A stretch of DNA of 11,060 nucleotides from Candidatus Stercoripulliclostridium pullicola (GTDB lineage Bacteria > Bacillota > Clostridia > Christensenellales > DTU072). How positions within the stretch are numbered: the stretch's first letter is position 1; the number at the start of each line of letters is the position of its first letter. The position numbers and the translations under genes are program-made. Below are positions 1-6,625 of this stretch, piece by piece. Below the pieces are notes generated by a model. That model ran no database searches, was not told the DNA's origin, and was given only the letters and a program-made list of their open reading frames with translations. Location: assembly GCA_017694145.1 (NCBI GenBank), contig JADINF010000138.1, positions 1-11,060 of the forward strand. Direction: 5' to 3'.

Positions 1-301
1 CCCTTCTCCATACCGAAAAATCCGCCTTTTCTTCGGCTTCGTACATGCGGCGCACCGCGCCGTCGGGTGTAACGAACGTCCAGTTTTTCTTGCGGAAACT
101 CCCTTCGGGCACGTCGAGCCCCGCCCGCGCGAAAGCTTCCGGCTGAACGTCGTCGTGCCACGGATAACGCATTTCGTCTACGGAATCCGCCCTCTCGTAA
201 ACGGTCACCTCCGCGCCCGCTTTGCCGAGCTCCTTCGCCGCCGCGAGCCCGCCTATGCCCGCTCCCGCGACTATTACTTTCATTCCTTCGAGTTCCTTCA
301 T
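1..301 (-). CDS. FAD-dependent oxidoreductase, N-terminal part (runs off left edge)
   Basis: About 100 N-terminal residues of a flavoprotein are visible; the 3' part lies beyond base 1. A dinucleotide-binding beta-alpha-beta motif (VIVAGAGIGGLAAAKEL, about residues 9-25) is followed by an acidic strand end (VTVYER), the classic FAD-binding Rossmann start. A segment reading RYPWHDDV and then NWTFVTPDG resembles a family of NAD(P)/FAD-dependent oxidoreductases common in Clostridia, related to the geranylgeranyl-reductase/FixC-like group. Substrate and partner cannot be inferred. I chose the ATG at 301 because GGGAGG (minus strand, 310-315) precedes it by 8 bases. A second in-frame ATG at 283 would remove six residues and leave the Rossmann motif intact. 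The gene is preceded by its own promoter (335-363) and by the terminator of the mnmG operon, so it is a separate unit. Family assignment is fairly sure, function is not. Confidence 0.8.
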   Translation of the reverse strand, partial: MKELEGMKVIVAGAGIGGLAAAKELGKAGAEVTVYERADSVDEMRYPWHDDVQPEAFARAGLDVPEGSFRKKNWTFVTPDGAVRRMYEAEEKADFSVWRR

Positions 302-334
302 CTCCTGCGCCTCCCGCAAAAACGGTATATTCGG

Positions 335-363
335 ATTTTACTATTTCCCGCGCCTTTTTTCAA
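335..363 (-). promoter_or_regulatory. Sigma-A-type promoter for the oxidoreductase gene
   Basis: On the minus strand, TTGAAA (358-363) and TAAAAT (335-340) are separated by exactly 17 bases, each one mismatch from the TTGACA/TATAAT consensus. The predicted start near 328 gives a leader of about 27 bases containing the GGGAGG ribosome-binding site. It lies directly after the mnmG terminator, as expected for a new transcription unit. Confidence 0.65.
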
Positions 364-373
364 TACCCGACTT

Positions 374-398
374 AAAAAAAACGGCTCTTCCGAGCCGT
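374..398 (-). terminator. Intrinsic terminator of the rpmH-mnmG operon
   Basis: Inverted repeat ACGGCTC/GAGCCGT (381-387 and 392-398) with a 4-base loop. It is followed on the minus strand by a run of seven U (380 to 374). It begins 13 bases after the mnmG stop codon. This is a standard Rho-independent terminator shape. Confidence 0.88.
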
Positions 399-411
399 CG
401 TCGCGTTGCGT

Positions 412-2316
412 TTATTCGCCGTCCTTTCCGTTCTCTTCGCTTTTCGCGCTTACGGCTTTCGCCGCTTCGCGCTTTCTTAGCCACAGAAGAAGTACCGTTA
501 CGTCCGCCGAATTCACCCCGCTTATGCGCGCCGCCTGCGCCACCGTCAGAGGCTTCACCGCATCGAGCTTCTGCCTTGCCTCGAGCCTTATACCCTCTAT
601 CGCCGAATAGTCTATGTCGGGCGAAAGCTTCTTCTCTTCCATGCGTTGAGCTTCGCGTATCGTGCGCTGTTCCTTGACGAGATACCCTTCGTACCGTATC
701 TCGGTAGCCACGTTGAAAAATGCGTCGTAGGAGTACTTCGCGAATCCGTCGTCTATCGCTATGAGATCGCTTCCGTTAAGCCTTCCGCGCCGCAATATCT
801 CCTCGCCGCTTATGCTCGCTTTCGGCACGCTCTCGCCTTTCGCCGCGAATACTTCAGCCACCTCTTCCGGCTTATAACGGCGTTTGAGTTCTTTGCGTAT
901 TTCCTCTATTTCGGCAACCTTATGCAAATATTTGGAATACCTTTCGTCGTCTACCGTGCCGAGCTCTCTCCCTTTCGCGGTGAGCCTCAGGTCGGCGTTG
1001 TCCTGCCGTAAATGCAGTCTGTATTCGGCGCGCGAGGTCATCATTCGGTAAGGTTCTTCCGTTCCTTTCGTTACCAGATCGTCGATGAGGACGCCTATGT
1101 ACGAGCAGTCGCGGCGCATTACGAAAGGCTCTTTTCCGTCGAGGTAACGCGAGGCGTTTATACCCGCTACGAGTCCCTGAGCCGCCGCCTCTTCGTACCC
1201 GCTGCTTCCGTTTATCTGACCCGCCGAATAAAGCCCTTTGTATTTTTTCACGCCGAGCGCGGCGTTCAGTTCGAGGGGGTTAAGGCAGTCGTACTCTATC
1301 GCGTAGCCGTAGCGCGTGATCTTCGCGTTCTCGAGCCCGCGTATCGAATGTACCATCTCTTCCTGCACGTCGTAAGGAAGGGAAGTGCTCAAACCCTGCG
1401 CGTACATTTCCTCGGTGTCCGCGCCCTCGGGCTCTATGAATACCTGATGCCTTTCCTTATCCGCGAAGCGCACCACCTTGGTCTCTATCGAAGGGCAATA
1501 GCGCGGTCCCACGCCGCTTATCTCGCCGTTATACATCGGCGCGCGATCGAGGTTGTCCAATATGATTTTATGGGTCAGCGCGTTCGTGTACGTGAGCCAG
1601 CAGTTCATATCGTTGCGCACCTTGCCTTCGGTGAGCGTCGAAAATGTCGGTAAGCCCTCTTCTCCGGGCTGCACTTCCATTACCGAATAATCTATCGAAG
1701 ACGACAATATGCGCATGGGCGTGCCCGTTTTGAAACGTCTTATGTCGAGCCCCAACGCGATAAGACTTCCGGTAAGCGCCGAGCTTTTCATGAAGCCCGC
1801 AGGCCCCGTCGCGCGCACGTATTCGCCCGTTATTATCCTCGCGTCGAGATATACGCCCGTGGCAAGCACCACCGCCCGCGCGCGGTAAATTTTGCCGAGC
1901 GCCGTCCTGACTCCCGTGACCTCGCCGTTTTCGACGAGTATCTCCGAGGCTTCCGCTTCCGTTATGTCGAGACCTGCGGTGCGCTCGAGCCGCTGTTTCA
2001 TCAGTCGGTGATAGAGGTTCTTGTCCACCTGCGCCCTCAGGCTGTGTACCGCCGGTCCGTTGCCCTCGTTCAACATTCTCCGCTGTATCGTCGCTTTGTC
2101 CGCTATTTCGCCCATTATGCCGCCCAGCGCGTCCACCTCCTTCACGAGGTGCCCTTTCGCCGTGCCGCCGACGTTCGGATTGCACGCCATAAAAGCCACC
2201 GCCTCCAAAGACAGCGACAAAAGCAAAGTCTTTTTGCCCGTTTTTGCAAGTACGTGCGCCGCTTCCGCTCCCGCGTGCCCCGCGCCTATCACTATCGCGT
2301 CGTATACCGTGTCCAC
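412..2316 (-). CDS. mnmG: tRNA uridine 34 carboxymethylaminomethyl-modification enzyme MnmG (GidA)
   Basis: 634 residues, the usual length. MnmG uses FAD and NADH and works with MnmE to install the (carboxymethyl)aminomethyl group on C5 of wobble uridine 34 in certain tRNAs, in the cytoplasm. Visible hallmarks are the FAD-binding GAGHAG (11-16), CNPNVGG (45-51), PRYCPSIE with the conserved Cys274, the second dinucleotide-domain motif SAGQINGSSGYEEAAAQG (about 364-381), and the IDDLVTKGTEEPYRMMTSRAEYRL signature starting near 411. The C-terminal helical domain that contacts MnmE is complete. The start is GTG at 2314-2316, two bases after the mnmE TAG; no strong Shine-Dalgarno sequence is visible, so translation is probably coupled to mnmE. 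It is the last gene of the operon: a terminator follows rather than rsmG or parA/parB, which often come next in Bacillota. Confidence 0.98.
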   Translation of the reverse strand: MDTVYDAIVIGAGHAGAEAAHVLAKTGKKTLLLSLSLEAVAFMACNPNVGGTAKGHLVKEVDALGGIMGEIADKATIQRRMLNEGNGPAVHSLRAQVDKNLYHRLMKQRLERTAGLDITEAEASEILVENGEVTGVRTALGKIYRARAVVLATGVYLDARIITGEYVRATGPAGFMKSSALTGSLIALGLDIRRFKTGTPMRILSSSIDYSVMEVQPGEEGLPTFSTLTEGKVRNDMNCWLTYTNALTHKIILDNLDRAPMYNGEISGVGPRYCPSIETKVVRFADKERHQVFIEPEGADTEEMYAQGLSTSLPYDVQEEMVHSIRGLENAKITRYGYAIEYDCLNPLELNAALGVKKYKGLYSAGQINGSSGYEEAAAQGLVAGINASRYLDGKEPFVMRRDCSYIGVLIDDLVTKGTEEPYRMMTSRAEYRLHLRQDNADLRLTAKGRELGTVDDERYSKYLHKVAEIEEIRKELKRRYKPEEVAEVFAAKGESVPKASISGEEILRRGRLNGSDLIAIDDGFAKYSYDAFFNVATEIRYEGYLVKEQRTIREAQRMEEKKLSPDIDYSAIEGIRLEARQKLDAVKPLTVAQAARISGVNSADVTVLLLWLRKREAAKAVSAKSEENGKDGE

Positions 2317-2318
2317 TG

Positions 2319-3644
2319 CTATTTACCTACGCAAAATCTCGAGAAAATTTCGTCCACCACGCTCTCCGCGACGTCCTCTCCCGTCAGCGCCGCAAGCTCC
2401 GCCCACGCCGCTTTCACGTCCACGGCAAGGCAGTCGAGCCCCGTTGCGTCCATCGTTTCGAGCGCCGCCCGAACGTGCTCCGCCGCCGCTTTTACCGCGT
2501 ATATCTGCCTTTCGCGGGTAAGTATCGGCGTTTCCAACCGCTTTTTAAGTTCCAGTTTTTCGCTTATAAGCGCCGTCAGCGCGTCGATATTGCCGCCCGT
2601 TTTCGCTTCCGTTACGATGTCGCACTCGCGCGGATAACGCGCCTCGTCGCCTTTATTCGCCACGCGGATATGCTTTTTGTGCTTTATTTTTGCATACAGC
2701 GCCCGTTCTTCCTCACTCTCCGGAACGGAAAGGTCGGTCACGAACAGCACGAGATCCGCGCCCTCTATCGCGCGTTCCGCGCGCGATATACCTATTCTTT
2801 CCACTTCGTCGTTCCCTTCGCGGATTCCCGCCGTATCCGACACGTTGACCGTCACTCCTTCGAGCTCGAAGCTCTCCCTCAATACGTCCCGCGTCGTGCC
2901 CGCTATGTCCGTCACGATAGCGCGGTCGTCTTTGAGCAGGGCGTTCATCAGGCTCGATTTGCCGACGTTCGTGAGTCCCGCGAGCACAAGGCTCGCGCCC
3001 TCTTTCAGAAGCCTTCTGTTCTTGCTCCCCTCGTAAAGCCCGTCAAGCTCTTCTTTCGCGCGCGTGAGAGCGGCGCGTATGAGGGGCGCGTTGTCCTCGG
3101 TGAGCTCCTCGGGATAATCGAGCACGGCGTCGATATTCGCCGCGGCTTCGAGCAAAAGCTTCTTAACCCGCTCTATACCCTTGCTTACTTCGCCGCCCAT
3201 CATGCGATACGCCTGCATGGCTTCCGCTTCCGAGCCCGCGAAGATCATATCCTCTATTCCTTCAGCTTCGGCAAGATCGAGCTTCCCGTTGAGATAGGCG
3301 CGTTTCGTGAATTCGCCGGGAAGCGCGGGTCGCGCTCCCAAAGCGACGAGCCTTCGCATAAGCCCTTCCGTTATGACCTTGCCGCCGTGCAAATGGAATT
3401 CGACGACGTCCTCTCCGGTATACGATTTAGGCGCTTTGCAATACATACAAAACGCCTTGTCCGCGAATTTACCGGCATCCGCCTTGCCGAGATACATTTT
3501 ATACGGTTCCGCTTCCCGCGCGCTCCAGCCCTTCGCGGAAAATACCTTCGCCGCGATAGGGAGCGCGTTTTCGCCGCTCAATCTGATTATACCTACCGCC
3601 GCGGTCCCCGCCGCGGTCGCAGGCGCCACTATCGTGTCCTTCAT
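2319..3644 (-). CDS. mnmE: tRNA uridine 34 modification GTPase MnmE (TrmE)
   Basis: 441 residues, close to the family's roughly 450. MnmE is a potassium-activated GTPase that dimerises through its N-terminal folate-binding domain and forms the U34-modifying complex with MnmG. N-terminal signatures are TIVAPAT and GIIRLSG; LPGEFTKRAYLNGKLDL (about 108-124) and DYPEE (176-180) follow. The inserted G domain shows G1 GLTNVGKS (223-230), GTTRD (249-253), G3 DTAG (270-273) and G4 NKGD (330-333). The chain ends FCVGK with the catalytic-motif Cys438. G1 has Thr where many homologues have Pro before NVGKS, which should not affect nucleotide binding. The ATG at 3644 lies 15 bases after the jag stop and has no clear Shine-Dalgarno sequence, so coupling to jag is likely. 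mnmG starts 2 bases after its stop. Confidence 0.98.
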   Translation of the reverse strand: MKDTIVAPATAAGTAAVGIIRLSGENALPIAAKVFSAKGWSAREAEPYKMYLGKADAGKFADKAFCMYCKAPKSYTGEDVVEFHLHGGKVITEGLMRRLVALGARPALPGEFTKRAYLNGKLDLAEAEGIEDMIFAGSEAEAMQAYRMMGGEVSKGIERVKKLLLEAAANIDAVLDYPEELTEDNAPLIRAALTRAKEELDGLYEGSKNRRLLKEGASLVLAGLTNVGKSSLMNALLKDDRAIVTDIAGTTRDVLRESFELEGVTVNVSDTAGIREGNDEVERIGISRAERAIEGADLVLFVTDLSVPESEEERALYAKIKHKKHIRVANKGDEARYPRECDIVTEAKTGGNIDALTALISEKLELKKRLETPILTRERQIYAVKAAAEHVRAALETMDATGLDCLAVDVKAAWAELAALTGEDVAESVVDEIFSRFCVGK

Positions 3645-3659
3645 TTCGGAAACGCTTTA

Positions 3660-4508
3660 TTAATAAGGTTTTTTGGAAGGCGCGCCGTAAGTCTTGGTCT
3701 TGACCGCTCCTTTTTTACGGAATTTGGCGCTCGTCCCGTACGTCATCTGCGGCGTTTCGCCGTAAGAGGATTCCCTCGGTCTGCGCGCCTTGGGCGCGTT
3801 TTCGTTCTTGGGAATTATCACGACGTGACGGTAACTTCCTTCCCCTTCCGATTCGGTACGAACGAATTTGTCGTTCTGAAGCGCGGTGTGTATCACGCGC
3901 CTTTCGAAAGGATTCATCGATTCGAGCGAAACCCTTCTCCCGGTACGCGCCGCTTTGCGCGCGAGCCTCATCGCGAGATTTGTAAGAGTTTCGTTTCTCT
4001 TCTTGCGGTAATTTTCGGCGTCGAGCGAAACCCTTATGAACTCCTTGACGGAATTGTTCGCTATCCATAACGCCATATATTGAACGGCGTCGAGCACGTC
4101 GCCTCTGTAGCCTATGATCGAGCCTGCTCCTTTTCCGCTTATGCGGACGTCTATCTCCTCGCCTTCGCGGGTGACTTCGGCGGTGCAATCGAGCCTCATC
4201 TCTTCGAGCAGACCGTCTATAAACGCACGGACTCTTTCTTCCGCCGCCGCGCATTCTTCTTCGGTAAGCGCGGCTTTTCCGCTTTCTTCGACGGCTTCCT
4301 CCTCGACCGTTACCTTTTCTTCTTCAACGTCGCCCGCTTCGGTTTCGATTTTTTCTTTTACGGTTATCACCACGCTGGGTTTCGTGAAAAGTCCCCCTTT
4401 GCTTTTAACCCTTATCTCCGCTTCCTCTTCGGTTATGCCGAGCGCCGCGAGTCCCTTTTCTATCGCGTCCTGTACGCTCGAACCTTCAAATACGTTATCT
4501 TTCTTCAT
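3660..4508 (-). CDS. jag: RNA-binding protein Jag/KhpB (SpoIIIJ-associated)
   Basis: 282 residues in three parts. The Jag-N domain (about 1-52) has the KGGLFTKPSVVITV strand. An acidic Glu-rich linker covers about 53-77. A KH domain follows with IIGYRGDVLDAVQYM (GYRG at 133-136, the loop that grips RNA), then an R3H domain with FERRVIH (Arg203-x3-His207). Known homologues (Jag, KhpB, EloR) bind RNA with KhpA and affect cell elongation and division, and they sit beside the YidC/SpoIIIJ gene, as here. After the R3H domain (about residue 234) there is a basic tail of nearly 50 residues with repeated Tyr-Gly pairs, absent from short homologues such as that of B. subtilis. AAAGGAG (4515-4521) lies 6 bases before the ATG. 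The gap to the yidC stop is 38 bases, the widest in the operon, and I see no promoter or terminator in it. Confidence 0.96.
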   Translation of the reverse strand: MKKDNVFEGSSVQDAIEKGLAALGITEEEAEIRVKSKGGLFTKPSVVITVKEKIETEAGDVEEEKVTVEEEAVEESGKAALTEEECAAAEERVRAFIDGLLEEMRLDCTAEVTREGEEIDVRISGKGAGSIIGYRGDVLDAVQYMALWIANNSVKEFIRVSLDAENYRKKRNETLTNLAMRLARKAARTGRRVSLESMNPFERRVIHTALQNDKFVRTESEGEGSYRHVVIIPKNENAPKARRPRESSYGETPQMTYGTSAKFRKKGAVKTKTYGAPSKKPY

Positions 4509-4546
4509 CGCTTACTCCTTTTATCCCGTTTCCCCCTTTTCCCGCG

Positions 4547-5617
4547 TTATTTTTTCACGGTAGTGCTCATTATCCTGTCGCGCTCCTCAGCGTCGCGCTT
4601 CTTCTGAACGATATTCCAGGTCAGGTTGAACGCGAGATTCAAAAAGCTCCTGATGAACATGTACAGCGAGAACGCCGTGCTGTAGAAAAGCGAGAACACG
4701 CCCATTATCACGGGCATAACGAACGCCATCATCTTCATCTGGCTCTGCTGCATTTTGACCTGTTCCTCGCTCTGCCCCGCCATCTGCGGCTGTTCGGGCG
4801 ACTTAATAAGCTTGGACGATACAAAGCTCAATACGAGTACCAGAACAGGTAAAATCAGATACCCGTTCCACGCGCTTTTGCCTTTCTCGGTCACGTTGTA
4901 TTTATCGATGAGAGGCTTCATCACCTTCTCGTAGACCGCCGAATCGACGTCGGTTATTCCGAGTTTACCCATGCCGGTACCGGCGTAAGTGGACGCGTCG
5001 GGAACGGGGTCCGCCCAGGTGTCGGGCATGAATATGTTCTGCGTGAGCAGGAATTTTTCGGGCTTATACGCTTCGACGACGGCGTTCTCCGCGGCAGCCG
5101 TGGCTGCCGTAACCGCTTCCTCCGCGCCCAGTCCGCCCGCCACGGCTTCGTTATAGCTTGCGGAATAGGTGGTTTCGTACACGTTCTGAAGATCGTCGAA
5201 GACCACGCTGTTATAATGCTTTACCGCCGAATTGAAGCCGCCGAAAACGACGAGGAACAAGACCATCGTCACTATCATCGGCAGGCAGGCTTTCGTTGCG
5301 GAATACTTATATTTGGAATACAGCTCGCGCTGCTTCTGCATAAGCATCGCCTTATCGCCTTCGTAAAGCTTGTTGACCTTTTCGAGTTCGGGCTTCATCG
5401 CCTCCATTTTGCGGGCGTTGCTTCTCGAAATGATCTTCTGCCACACGTCCAGAGGCATCGTGATGAGCGTAAGTATCACCGTGAACACGATGACCGTCAA
5501 CGCGAAAGGTCCGATAAGCTCGCTTTCCACGCCCCAGGACAACACCCATTTGTAAAGGACGTTATAGACGAGTTTACCGATAAGGTTAAGTTCTGTTGCC
5601 AGACTCATAAAGTCCAT
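4547..5617 (-). CDS. yidC: Membrane protein insertase YidC/Oxa1 family
   Basis: 356 residues from the chosen start. YidC inserts and folds inner-membrane proteins, alone or with SecYEG. Hydrophobic segments lie at about 35-55, 111-129, 252-272 and a long stretch at about 296-340 that can hold two helices, fitting the five-helix Gram-positive form. The cytoplasmic loop between the first two (about 56-110) is basic and charged, as in the family. There is no lipoprotein signal peptide. The reading frame is open further upstream, but the ATG at 5617 has GAGAGGTG (5625-5632) seven bases ahead, so I prefer it; an ATG at 5608 would overlap the yidD stop as ATGA. Two oddities: the conserved membrane Arg position (five residues before the Pro of MPL) is Thr50, and the loop between helices 2 and 3 is about 120 residues and Ala-rich in the middle. 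The gene overlaps yidD by 13 bases. Confidence 0.95.
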   Translation of the reverse strand: MDFMSLATELNLIGKLVYNVLYKWVLSWGVESELIGPFALTVIVFTVILTLITMPLDVWQKIISRSNARKMEAMKPELEKVNKLYEGDKAMLMQKQRELYSKYKYSATKACLPMIVTMVLFLVVFGGFNSAVKHYNSVVFDDLQNVYETTYSASYNEAVAGGLGAEEAVTAATAAAENAVVEAYKPEKFLLTQNIFMPDTWADPVPDASTYAGTGMGKLGITDVDSAVYEKVMKPLIDKYNVTEKGKSAWNGYLILPVLVLVLSFVSSKLIKSPEQPQMAGQSEEQVKMQQSQMKMMAFVMPVIMGVFSLFYSTAFSLYMFIRSFLNLAFNLTWNIVQKKRDAEERDRIMSTTVKK

Positions 5618-5850
5618 TTTGCGGCACCTCTCAAATTTTCTTTGACGGGGTCGAAACCTCCCCTGCGGAAAGGATTGCATCTAAGGATACGCGCAAAGCC
5701 TTTGCAGCATCCTACCGTCAAACCGTATTTATTGATGGCGTCTAGCGTGTACATCGAACAAGTCGGCGTGTAAATGCAATCCCTGCCCGTTACGGGCGAA
5801 AGCACTTTCTTGTAACCGAGTATCAATATTTTTGCTATGCGCTTAAACAT
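5605..5850 (-). CDS. yidD: Membrane protein insertion efficiency factor YidD
   Basis: 81 residues, the normal size of this small family. YidD is a membrane-associated protein that binds near the insertase and modestly improves membrane-protein insertion; its exact mechanism is not settled. The family signature is nearly complete: LSPVTGRDCIYTPTCSMY (about 17-34) with the paired cysteines at 25 and 31, then RILRCNPFRRGGFDPV (54-69). The N-terminus is an amphipathic, Lys-containing helix. The ATG at 5850 overlaps the rnpA stop in ATGTTTAA (8 shared bases) and its own TGA lies inside the start region of yidC, so it is locked between its neighbours by overlapping frames. Confidence 0.96.
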   Translation of the reverse strand: MFKRIAKILILGYKKVLSPVTGRDCIYTPTCSMYTLDAINKYGLTVGCCKGFARILRCNPFRRGGFDPVKENLRGAAKWTL

Positions 5851-6181
5851 CGGCTGCGATATGTCCCGCTTTGACGAGCAGGGAACGGAGGGCTTCGCTT
5901 ATCTCGGCGAAGGACGCCTCCGCGACGGCGCTCCGCGCCACCACGACGTAGGTATATTCGCCTTCGATCTCCGGTATCAGCCGGGCGAAACTTTCGTATA
6001 TCCTTCTTTTGGCAAGATTTCTTACGACGCTTTTGCCTACCTTTTTGCTTACGCTCACCCCGACTTTGATACCTTTGGCGGGCACGAACTCGAGAACGAG
6101 AAGAGGGTGCGCGTAAGACTGACCTTTGCGATAAACGTAGCTGAAACTGGCGTTCTTTTTAAGTCGGTAGGCTCTCTGCAT
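5843..6181 (-). CDS. rnpA: Ribonuclease P protein component RnpA
   Basis: 112 residues, a typical length. RnpA is the basic protein subunit that joins the RNase P RNA to mature the 5' ends of tRNAs. Family marks are LKKNASFSYVYRKG (about 7-20, the aromatic/basic face that contacts the pre-tRNA leader), GVSVSKKVGKSVVRN (about 41-55), and the RNR-like motif RNLAKRR (54-60). The start chosen is the ATG that shares one base with the rpmH stop (TAATG, around 6181); no Shine-Dalgarno sequence precedes it, so initiation probably depends on ribosomes finishing rpmH. The frame stays open upstream through rpmH, so a longer product cannot be excluded from the frame alone, but no good initiation site is visible and homology begins at this ATG. 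It ends overlapping yidD. Confidence 0.95.
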   Translation of the reverse strand: MQRAYRLKKNASFSYVYRKGQSYAHPLLVLEFVPAKGIKVGVSVSKKVGKSVVRNLAKRRIYESFARLIPEIEGEYTYVVVARSAVAEASFAEISEALRSLLVKAGHIAADV

Positions 6182-6315
6182 TACGCGGAGATGACGGCTC
6201 TGCCCTTTCTTCTGCGGCGGGAAAGCACTTTTCTGCCGCCCTTGGTGGACATTCTCTGACGGAAGCCGTGGACTTTGCTCTTTTGTCTTTTCTTGGGTTG
6301 ATAGGTTCTTTTCAT
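6181..6315 (-). CDS. rpmH: 50S ribosomal protein L34
   Basis: 44 residues, exactly the usual size: MKRTYQPKKRQKSKVHGF opens the protein, followed by a RMSTKGGRKVLSRRR core. This small, very basic protein sits in the large ribosomal subunit. It is the first gene of the operon. GAGGAG (minus strand, 6325-6330) lies 9 bases before the ATG at 6315. A consensus promoter lies about 70 bases upstream. The stop codon TAA shares its last base with the start of rnpA. In most Bacillota, rpmH faces dnaA across the origin; here the facing gene is cwlD. Confidence 0.98.
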   Translation of the reverse strand: MKRTYQPKKRQKSKVHGFRQRMSTKGGRKVLSRRRRKGRAVISA

Positions 6316-6360
6316 GATGATATACTCCTCGATTTTTGATGGATTTGTTACTTTTTATAC

Positions 6361-6380
6361 GCGCGTAAAAGAAAACGCGC
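6361..6380 (-). promoter_or_regulatory. Stem-loop at the 5' end of the rpmH operon transcript
   Basis: GCGCGT and ACGCGC (6361-6366 and 6375-6380) form a 6-bp GC-rich stem with an 8-base loop. The promoter's predicted start point is about 6380-6381, so the hairpin would form the very 5' end of the mRNA. There is no U-run after it, so it is not a terminator. A 5'-terminal stem can protect mRNA from 5'-dependent decay; that role is inferred. Confidence 0.5.
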
Positions 6381-6386
6381 TTAAGT

Positions 6387-6415
6387 ATTATAATGTAAAA
6401 GCGTACCGCTGTCAA
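6387..6415 (-). promoter_or_regulatory. Consensus sigma-A promoter of the rpmH-mnmG operon
   Basis: Minus strand: TTGACA (6410-6415), a 17-base spacer (6393-6409), then TATAAT (6387-6392). Both hexamers match consensus at all 12 positions with the optimal spacing. It lies just ahead of rpmH, so it very likely drives all seven genes. A small palindrome, CGCTAT-A-ATAGCG (6425-6437), lies 10 bases upstream of the -35 hexamer. Confidence 0.9.
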
Positions 6416-6470
6416 GCAAAACGCCGCTATAATAGCGCGAAGCAGTCCGTGAGGAATTTCGCCTATCCCG

Positions 6471-6499
6471 GTCATAAACGCCGCCCCGACGCATAGAAT
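6471..6499 (+). promoter_or_regulatory. Possible sigma-E-type (sporulation) promoter for cwlD
   Basis: GTCATAAA (6471-6478), 13 bases, then CATAGAAT (6492-6499) resembles the mother-cell sigma-E pattern of a GTCATATT-like -35 and CATACAAT-like -10 element, with one mismatch in the -10. cwlD of B. subtilis is a sporulation gene, so such a promoter would fit. The leader would be about 120 bases and would cover the DnaA boxes. No convincing sigma-A promoter for cwlD was found. The call rests on one short pattern. Confidence 0.3.
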
Positions 6500-6501
6500 A
6501 T

Positions 6502-6542
6502 TGTGGACAACTCTGTGGAAAAGCCGCTTTCTTTGTGGATAA
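6502..6542 (-). promoter_or_regulatory. DnaA-box cluster (candidate oriC element) beside rpmH
   Basis: Three 9-mers lie in the same orientation within 41 bases, read on the plus strand: TGTGGACAA (6502-6510, one mismatch), TGTGGAAAA (6514-6522, one mismatch) and TGTGGATAA (6534-6542, perfect; TTATCCACA on the minus strand). A fourth, TGTGGACAA, lies at 6654-6662 inside cwlD. The site next to rpmH is where the dnaA-upstream part of the origin lies in many Bacillota. The rest of the 310-base gap between rpmH and cwlD holds the rpmH promoter, its 5' hairpin, and no gene. Confidence 0.65.
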
Positions 6543-6625
6543 CCGTTTGCGGAGAATGTCGAAATATGACTTAAAGTCGCCCTACGGATACCCGACGGGG
6601 AACCTTCCGGCGCGTGGAGAAGATT

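Noticed and set aside
6428..6433. TATAAT on the plus strand as a cwlD promoter
   Set aside because: No -35-like hexamer at 16-18 bases; it is part of a small palindrome next to the rpmH promoter.
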